Assembly (NCBI GenBank): GCA_002778195.1
Contig: PCDI01000001.1
Location: forward strand, 4,799,869-4,863,868
Reading direction: 5' to 3'
Source: Raffaelea ambrosiae
Lineage: Eukaryota > Ascomycota > Sordariomycetes > Ophiostomatales > Ophiostomataceae
Length of the DNA: 64,000 bases
Both the position numbers and the translations under genes were made by a program. Shown one piece after another: positions 57,177 through 64,000 of the stretch; positions within the stretch are counted from its first letter, which is position 1; each line of letters starts with the position of its first letter. A model generated the notes under the pieces. The model had not been told where the DNA came from. It ran no database searches and worked only from the letters and a program-made list of their open reading frames with translations.

Positions 57177-58418
57177 CTACTCCTTCCCTGCCCAGACCTC
57201 GGACAGAAAGTCGTCGATTTTGATGAACTCATAGTCTGGCAGACGCGTGTTCCAGGCGTCCGACACGTCCCACGCACCCTTGGCACTGCTCAGCAGCGTC
57301 CCGATCAGCACCGTCCTGAGCATCTGCGCCAGCGCCTCGGCCTGCTCGTCGCTGAAACTCGGGTGCCGGGCACCCAACGACCACGAGACGTTGAGCCGGC
57401 CCGCCTCCAGGTCTTCCATCTTGACCTTGGCGATTGTAAAGGGACCTAGACCGTTCGCATGAGTATATTGACCCATACAGAAGTAAATCATCATGTGGCA
57501 AGGTTGGCTACACACCCCGGTTTTTCTCCCCGGTTTCGAGAACGTGCGAGATGGACACGCGGTTGCCCTGGATCCCGCCATACTCTGGCCACTCTCCCTC
57601 GTAGTCCACAGCGCGGGCCACTACGCCAGCGATGTCCTGCACGGCTGTGAGGCTCATCATGGCGTCCTCGTGGCCCTCAACAACAACGGCACGACGGTTA
57701 TGAAAGTCCAAGAAGCTGTCGAGGGGTGTGACGTATTTGGTGGTTTTGTGGGGCGAGGCTAGGTAGTTCAAGAACAGCCCAGGCTGGAAGAGAGTGTATT
57801 CGAGGACCTGGGAAGGTTAGCTCCATTTGCGTATGGTTGACTGCTCACGGCAGCTTACCTTTCCATTCTCGTTTACCTTGTCCAAGTGTTGCTTGACCAC
57901 TTTCTTCGCCGCCCAGAAGGGAAGGTCATCTTTTCCCACACTGGCAACAGAAGCAAGAAGTAAGAAAAAATGAATTGAACGACGGGCTTTCTGGGCTTGA
58001 CTTTCACACACACCTACCTTCCATACTCACTTGGTGCAAAGCGCTTTACACCAGCTTCAATGCTCGCGTCAATCAAGCGGATTTGGGCGTTCTTGTCGGG
58101 GTCGATGCCGACAGTGGGCTGGTTGACAAACGACAAGACCGTGTGGGTTCCTTTCAGGGTCAGGACGAGGCTCTGGTGGTCGTCGTAGTTCACAGAAACG
58201 TATGTGAGCCCAGGCTGTGTCTCTCCACTGTGCTTGCACGCATCTCGAGTCAAAATCGTAATGTTGTGTTTTTTTGCTGCAATCAAAGCATCGACAACCT
58301 CTCGGCCAAGTTCTTTTTGCCGCCGAAAGGGGGACATTTAGTAACGCTTAGGCTCCTTGGAGGGGGGGGATTGGTACAGCTCACCGCCCGTGCCACCTGC
58401 AACAGCAATATTCACCAT
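57177..58418 (-). CDS. NmrA-like NAD(P)-binding protein (atypical short-chain dehydrogenase/isoflavone-reductase type)
   Basis: Five exons on the minus strand, 58418-58385, 58312-58018, 57940-57859, 57807-57516 and 57445-57177, encode 323 aa, the usual length. The N-terminal dinucleotide motif reads NIAVAGGTGELGREVVDAL, formed across intron 1. Next come ITILTR, the region TVLSFVNQPTVGID, and FAPSEYGSVGKDDLPFWAAKK across intron 2. LEYTLFQPGLFLNYL follows, typical of fungal NmrA-like proteins. There is no obvious Ser-Tyr-Lys catalytic set, so it could be a reductase or a redox-sensing regulator. All donors are GT and all acceptors AG. No clustered biosynthetic genes lie nearby. Confidence 0.9.
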
Positions 58419-59511
58419 GATGTCTGGATTCTGTCAAAAAGAGAGTTTCTTTATGTGAATCGGCTTTTTCTTGGTCATTAAAGTGATCAAGAACAGATGG
58501 TGTTGGTGATATATATGTGAGAAGAAACTGTAGATTGTTGATGCAAGTGAATTCCGGCGACCACCAGACACACGCGGCGTGTGTCGCCGTGAATTCCGTC
58601 CAGCCAATGAATGGGCTCTCACCGAAAATCCTGCATGTGACATCTTACAGCTCGTTATACGACGTACTCAAAGTTTTTTGTCTGGGGGTTTCGCTTTGAG
58701 GTTATTATTTGCTGTCCCAAACAAGTTGCACTAAAGAGGACAAACTCGCTACCGTGCGTAATACTTCAAGGCGGTAGGTATATTGACGTCGGCCGTATCC
58801 CGACGCCATCGAATTTCGATTTGGACCTCTGTGCATTAACACGCAGACGTGGCACTCGACGTAGCTGATTGATGTCCGCTGCCTAATGAGCCGCGCTCAC
58901 GTCGTACAAGCAAACGGCACGATCACAAAAGGAAGCAAGGAAGAGGGTTTTCTGTCCCTAGTCGAGAGGAAGCGTTTTCAAGGGGTCGGTGGATTGCGAA
59001 CTTTTCTCATGAAAGGTTATCGATTGTCTTTTGCCCATACTGTTACCGTGAGCCCAAGCACGTAACATGCCCAATTTCAGATAGCCGGTTTCACAATGCT
59101 CTTCTCTGTAAAACACGGCCTCTAAGTCTATCTTCAGATCCTGGAGCAGCTCATTGTGAAAACGTTCTATTTCATATCCCCTATCTCCATCTCTTCTTTT
59201 CTTCACTATCCCACCTCTCTTGGGAATATTGTAAGAAAGTTGGGGGCTGATAGGGAACCAATGACGGGATTACACGACTATTTTGCTGGCTGCGGACCAG
59301 AATTGAATTATTCCTCTCTCCACATATTGATTTAGAACCGTAAGCATGCTGTAGTAGGGTAGCAACATATTCCGCCAGTTGACTGTTTAAAAGGAAGGCA
59401 TCCCCACCTACAGCCTCGTTAATAGGAAAGGTCAAACTTGCTCCTGCATTCTCTCAGTTCTTCTCGGTTTCTCTCGGCAAAGCCAGCTATACTCGATTCG
59501 TGCCCAGAACC
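58419..59511. other. Intergenic region between the NmrA-like gene and the kinase locus
   Basis: It separates divergent genes (58418 minus, 59512 plus). Sequence composition is mixed. No gene or known box was recognised. Confidence 0.45.
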
Positions 59512-60583
59512 ATGGAGGATCCGACTCCGGCGAGAAGGTTCGTCCCCGAAATCGAAATCCCAGGGTTTGACGAATCAATATGGTCCGACCCACGTTTGAA
59601 AGGTCAAGAAGACTGGTACAATGCTGCCCTGTATTATTTGTCCAAGCACAAGCGGCAAGAGCGAAGTACGCCGATATCCACTTCGTACCTGCCTCATATG
59701 AATGCCTTTCCTGGCTGAACCCTTACCTTTTCTCTCTTTTCCACTTTCTTTCATTTTCATTTTATTTTATTCTTCTTCTTCAATTCAAGCTGATGGAATC
59801 TTATTGCAATTGATAAAAAACCCAACAAGCCTGAAGACTGTACAGTTCGACGGCAACAGCTCGAAGAGGACCTGCTCCTTGACCGTCTTGCTTTGCTCTT
59901 TGCATGTGAGAAGTCCAAACGCACACCACAACACGTGACGGCCACTGGCCTTCTCGAAGACACTGAGCGTCCCGATGTCTATGTTTGTCTCTCAAAGAAC
60001 AACGGACCCGACACAAAGGACGCCGAATGCATCAAATTGTTGGAAGCATTTCAACGACTACCACAGGGGGAGAACGAGTCATCCACTGCGGACAACGAGT
60101 ACTGGGTAAAGCTGCTGGCACCATGTGAGTCGCGCACGAGATACTACTTGAACAAGGCTCGCAGACTCTGGCAAGAATGGGAGCAGATCCAAGTATCGAA
60201 GGATGCCGTCTGGACATACTTTTAACCTCCGAATCAAACATTGGCAGGCATCGGGAAAAAAAAAAATAAACCAGTTTGACAAAGACTGGACAGAAATCCC
60301 CAACCTACTCCAGCTGGCAGAACGCAAAGAAAACGACATGTGGATGGCCTATGTCAACGCTTGGAACCGGCGAAATAAAAGAGGGCCTGATCCGACTCGG
60401 CCGGTGGCCGAGCCAGTACAGAAGTACCTGAGCTGTCTACGCGCCCTGGACATGCTGGCCATGCCTGTATCCATATGGAGAGCCGTCGTCCGGTTTCGAG
60501 AGCTCAGCAAGGGCAAGAATGTTCATGTAGTGTTTTTACCAAAGCCGGCGCTTTCCAACGGCCACGGGTTTCTCGAGGGCTAA
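59512..60583 (+). CDS. N-terminal part of a decayed kinase-like gene (open frame of 278 aa)
   Basis: Model of three exons, 59512-59665, 59846-60192 and 60248-60583, encoding 278 aa. The start MEDPTPARRF leads to PGFDESIWSDPRLKGQEDWYNAALYYL. Intron 1 (GTACGC to TGTACAG) and intron 2 (GTATCG to TTGGCAG, 58 nt) preserve phase and join Glu/Leu/Arg-rich helical stretches such as RRQQLEEDLLLDRLALLFACEKSK and KARRLWQEWEQIQ. The frame stops at TAA 60581-60583 but carries straight on after it, in the same frame, into a kinase-like domain. So this is probably the N-terminal regulatory region of what was once one protein. No known domain was recognised. The splice choices are mine and untested. Confidence 0.5.
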
Positions 60584-61435
60584 AGAGTCGAGGTTGTTTT
60601 GCAAAAATGGAAGACGAACGGTGTGGCCAACGTCGACAAGGCCTTGAGCGAGCTGAGAAGACTCACAAAGACGCAGCAGATCAAATACTTGCACTGCGAG
60701 CTACAGATGCTGATGTTGTTTAACAAACTTCAGTGTACATCTGGAAACACGCTGCAGCCCTTCGGCATTCGAACCAGCAGACAATGGCAAGAAAAAGATC
60801 TCGTATATGCCCTCAAGAAGGTCGTCATCATGGAAGAGCAACACTTGCATATGGCCGTAAAGGAGATTTCCATCTTGCGGAAGCACCGGCACCTCAACAT
60901 TGTGTCCCTGGAAGAGGCTTATTTCGACATTCAAGAGCCGCGCGTGATTTATTTGGCTATTTTCCCTTGAGCCGAACACTCGCTACATGACATTCTGGCA
61001 ATAGCACGCAGGCACGACAATCAGCAGGGACAGGATGGTGCCCTCCACAAAGACGCGGGACGCACGAGACAAGCAAATTTTGATCTAGCCTTTCTAGAAG
61101 TCGAGTGGGCTTCCATTGTGCAAGAGTGCCTCTGTGGGCTCAACTATCTGCACATGCAGAACACGGAGCACAGGGACCTCAAGCCAGCGAACATCTTGCT
61201 GCAGTATAGCAACGATGTCGTTGCCGCCAGTGGATTTGCCTTCCCAATTTCTCTTGCATCTACACAGGTCATACGAGCTATGCGAGCAAAAGGAGTCAGC
61301 CTTGCTGCGCTATTACGCCAGCTCGGACATGAAGATTTTCTACTTGGTCAATGCCTTCCTGATGTCATCGTGGAAGTCTCTGCAGGCTCTGAGCAACCTG
61401 GAGCTATTCTTTTACTTTTACAAGACTATGCCTAA
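60584..61435 (+). pseudogene. Degenerate protein kinase domain with in-frame stops
   Basis: In the same frame as the preceding 278-aa open frame, the translation shows eukaryotic protein kinase features. VYALKKV carries the ATP-site lysine, KEISILRKHRHLNIVSLEEAYFD is the C-helix with its Glu and the following strand, VQECLCGLNYLHMQN precedes the catalytic loop, and HRDLKPANILL (61169-61201) is the loop itself. It is broken by TGA at 60968-60970 between the lobes and by the TAA at 60581-60583 before the domain. After the catalytic loop the expected DFG is absent (VVAASGFAF), and the sequence loses kinase character. An overlapping frame to 61706 keeps helical, Leu-rich repeats that might be worn ankyrin-like units. 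A functional kinase is very unlikely. Confidence 0.75.
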
Positions 61436-61855
61436 GGGAGCTAGAGAGATGGACATGGAAGAGTCAGCACTACTTCTCGGGATGCTTATGGAATATGGCC
61501 CCGAGGCCGATGACGCGCTCGCCTCATATGCTCACAGGGGTTTACTTGGCTTGGTTCTCGCCCTGTATCTCATGACTGAGTTGTGGATTGGGAAAACAAT
61601 CCTTCTCTTGGAAGCTGCCCTACTGATGCTGTTGGAATTAGGCCGGGCTACAAGAAACACAGTCATGAATAGCCGTGTCAATGCGGCTCTGATACTAGAT
61701 GACTAGACGGTAAAACAGAATATACATGTATGTGTATGTATGTATATATACATACATATACAGCATATTCCAGAAACGTTGCTTACTTTCGTTGTCCTCA
61801 CTCTCCACGTCGTTGTGCTCCTCCTCCTCGCTTTCTACTGTCCCCCACTCTGCCT
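61436..61855. other. Spacer downstream of the kinase remnant
   Basis: It contains the end of a worn Leu-rich reading frame (to 61706) and a TATG/TATA microsatellite (61727-61762). The carbonic-anhydrase stop follows at 61856. No intact gene. Confidence 0.45.
61727..61762. repeat. TATG/TATA/CATA microsatellite
   Basis: A GTATGTGTATGTATGTATATATACATACATATACA-like run. Its two halves are roughly inverse complements, so it could also form a hairpin. Confidence 0.8.
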
Positions 61856-62821
61856 TCAGCTGTTGTCCGTCAGATTGTAGATCTTTTGGATGTCCTGCAG
61901 CATGGAGGCAAAGTCGATCTCCAGGTCCTTGAGCAGGCCGTCGTGGAAATCAAAGACCCAGCCGTGGACGATGGGGAAGCCGCGGGCGGCATAGGATTTT
62001 TGCACGGCGGCGGTCTTGATGACGTTGCGGCACTGCTCCATGACATTGAGCTCGACGAGGCGGTCGTAGCGGGCGGCCTCACCGTGGATGGCGTCGAGCT
62101 CCGACTCAAACAACCGATAGACGTCGCGGATGTTGCGCAGCCATGGGTTGAGGAGGCCGAGGTCTTTGGGGGTCATGGCGGCCTGGACGCCGCCGCAGCC
62201 GTAGTGGCCGCACACGACAATGTGCTTGACGTGCAGGTGCTCGACGGCGTAGTTGATGACGGCCATGACGTTGACATCGATGCTGCAGACGAGGTTGGCA
62301 ATGTTGCGGTGGATGAAGGCCTCGCCCGGCTGCAGGCCGGTGATCTGCTCGGCCGGGATGCGCGAGTCGCTGCAGCCGATCCAGAGGTACTCGGGCGCCT
62401 GGCCGGCGGCGAGCTTGACAAAGCAGTCCGGGTCCTGGCGGCGCATCTGGGCGGCCCAGGCGCGGTTGCTGGCAAAGACGCGGTCATGGTCCTGCTGGAG
62501 GTACTTGGAGACCTCGTCGGGGGCCATGGAGGGCTTCCACCAGGAGGGGGGCGGGGCTCGGAGAGCAGGAGGAGAGGAGGAGGGGAAGTGAGGTTTGGAA
62601 GCAGACGAGCCAGAGCCTGAGCCAGATCCAGAAGAAGAGGAAGAACAGAAACGGAGCTGGGCAGGTCGCTTATACAAGGTACGAGGCTGTGAAAGACATG
62701 AGGTGCGCGACACAAAACACGGAAAAGAAAACGAAGACGACGACGACGGCAGTACGGAAGACACCAGGCACGGCGAGCGTTTGACGAGCAACGAGGGTAA
62801 CGACAGTGGTAATGGAGGCAT
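61856..62821 (-). CDS. NCE103: Beta-class carbonic anhydrase, probably mitochondrial
   Basis: Interconverts CO2 and bicarbonate, supplying bicarbonate for carboxylases in air. A single exon on the minus strand encodes 321 aa from ATG 62821. The first 95 or so residues are Ser/Arg/Pro-rich without acidic residues (KRSPCLVSSVLP, SRTSCLSQPRTLYKRPAQLRF), which fits a mitochondrial presequence. A second ATG at 62527 (MAPDEVSKYLQQ) begins the conserved enzyme and would give a 223-aa cytosolic form. The beta-CA motifs are all present: GCSDSR (zinc Cys plus Asp/Arg dyad), EAFIHRNIANLV, and VVCGHYGCGGV (zinc His and Cys). The C-terminal half keeps WVFDFHDGLLKDL. Beta-class identity is secure. Confidence 0.94.
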   Translation of the reverse strand: MPPLPLSLPSLLVKRSPCLVSSVLPSSSSSFSFPCFVSRTSCLSQPRTLYKRPAQLRFCSSSSSGSGSGSGSSASKPHFPSSSPPALRAPPPSWWKPSMAPDEVSKYLQQDHDRVFASNRAWAAQMRRQDPDCFVKLAAGQAPEYLWIGCSDSRIPAEQITGLQPGEAFIHRNIANLVCSIDVNVMAVINYAVEHLHVKHIVVCGHYGCGGVQAAMTPKDLGLLNPWLRNIRDVYRLFESELDAIHGEAARYDRLVELNVMEQCRNVIKTAAVQKSYAARGFPIVHGWVFDFHDGLLKDLEIDFASMLQDIQKIYNLTDNS

Positions 62822-64000
62822 TTGGAAATGGAAGAGCCTTTGTTTATTTGGAAGTCGATTCTTTTGTCGGCGTTTTGGCGCCTCTCCACTCCTTTTCACT
62901 AACGCCCATTTTTGAGAATCTAGACTTGGCGAAAAAATGGGCGACGTTACCGGGGGGGGGGGTCCTCACTGACGTCACAGAAATAGGGAAAGAGTAGTAC
63001 AGTGCGTGAGTCATGAAAACAGCTGCCAAACATAGCTTGTCTTTGTCTTTGTGCACTGTCATATCTACTGTACGTGTTAGCATCGAGAACCTGAACGATG
63101 CAAGTCCACGGCAGAGGATGGCAACAGGAGCCTTTCTGATGATATTGCCATTCTTCGAATGTCAGCCTATCGCTCATCGCAAAACTCGAATTTTGCCAAT
63201 CACACAGCTTGATTTTCATGGGGGGTGCGCATCCTCTCTTCTCCAACAAATCATCTGAAATCATATGATTAACCAGACTCTATGTAGGGCCATCGCTTTG
63301 GCAGGGATTCAGTTCATTCCCAGCACGGCGCGGCGTCCCGCGCAAGCACCCGGGATTCAAAAGTCAATGGCAACACGGGGGGTGCGCAATATCTGGGCGA
63401 CCCGGGTCGTTGGACCAGCCAGACGGGATTAGTTGACCAAAAGTAGGCGGTAAGTGACACCATGTTTGGGACCCTTTTTCAGTTTCATGGCTTCTACCGA
63501 CCACCACTTCAGAAAATGATGTCTATTGATATACTGATACATTTCCCCGTAGATTCGATATAGAATTAGTCTTGAAAAACACAAAAGTATGAGCACACAT
63601 CGAGTTCCCTCGTTACAAAAATCAAATGACAGGAGCTTGCCCATGTAGCCACGTGGGTCACTCAATACATTAAAATACCCATGCCCGTCACCGTTGTCGA
63701 CCTTGTCGTGAGAAAGATGCATCAAGCATCCCACCGCCCGGGACGCCATTCAATGCTGTCAGTACGGAGATGTTCTCTCATTACCTTTCCCCCCTCGGCT
63801 TCCCAACACAAATGTGCTCGGCTTTGAATTCGTTTCGCGGTTCCAAAATGTATCGATCGCGGCCATGGCCACGAATGCAGCACTATTCGTTGGTTAGTGA
63901 TAAGAAGGCACTGGCGGATCATGCTGTTTGTTGTTCTGTAACTCCTTACCTTGCGAAGAACGCAAAGACAATGCCAGCACGCATGGGAACGCAGAAGTCA
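62822..64000. other. Right flank: carbonic-anhydrase promoter region and unassigned sequence
   Basis: The first few hundred bases are presumably the leader and promoter of the carbonic-anhydrase gene, including a run of ten G at 62951-62960. Beyond that, open frames stay below about 110 codons and show no domain or splice chain. A gene could continue past the window edge, but nothing here shows it. Confidence 0.5.

Noticed and set aside
61730..62620. 296-codon plus-strand open frame
   Set aside because: Antisense to the carbonic-anhydrase gene, whose family motifs are all intact on the other strand.
1..64000. CRISPR arrays, insertion sequences, retrotransposons and biosynthetic gene clusters
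   Set aside because: No spaced direct-repeat arrays, terminal repeats, transposase or reverse-transcriptase motifs, or polyketide/peptide synthase domains were seen on either strand.

Overview
The window looks like nuclear DNA of a filamentous ascomycete (Pezizomycotina), most likely a Sordariomycete. The coding exons are GC-rich. Introns are short (50-100 nt) with GTAAGT-like donors, CTAAC-type branch points and CAG/TAG acceptors. Several proteins (SSD1/GUL-1, NADP-GDH, SET1, POL3) have the sequence layout I know from Neurospora-type fungi. I cannot resolve the genus. Seventeen genes carry complete exon models, one of them a gene-like N-terminal part of a decayed kinase locus. There is also one tRNA gene, one gene with an unresolved 5' end, and a few broken gene fragments.

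Left part (1-17 kb): SSD1 (minus) and the mRNA-export factor GLE1 (plus) diverge from a shared 1.4-kb region. They are followed by the endosomal SNARE TLG1 (minus), a tRNA-Gly(CCC) gene (minus), GET4 (plus), a small unknown protein (minus), and POL3, the DNA polymerase delta catalytic subunit (plus), which has an MluI cell-cycle box upstream.

Middle (17-41 kb): gene-poor. NADP-glutamate dehydrogenase stands alone between a 5.4-kb and a 4.0-kb stretch with no convincing genes. Next come a 1457-aa GMC oxidoreductase fused to an alpha/beta-hydrolase, and the large H3K4 methyltransferase SET1 on the minus strand.

Right-centre (41-55 kb): small housekeeping genes at high density. These are a conserved protein with destruction-box-like motifs, tropomyosin, RRP17, BIG1, TRM112, an uncharacterised Ser-rich membrane protein, an ER cyclophilin, and the iron-sulfur scaffold ISU1. 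ISU1 appears to carry an AT-AC intron. Between TRM112 and the membrane protein lie two 5'-truncated gene fragments placed head to head.

Right end (55-64 kb): an NmrA-like reductase, a decayed protein-kinase locus with in-frame stops, and a beta-carbonic anhydrase with a likely mitochondrial presequence. The last ~1.2 kb shows no gene.

Most genes are unrelated housekeeping functions in ordinary fungal gene order. I found no biosynthetic cluster, CRISPR array or transposon. The observations most worth following up are the ISU1 AT-AC intron, the oxidoreductase-hydrolase fusion with an apparent Cys nucleophile, the head-to-head truncated fragments, and the decayed kinase.
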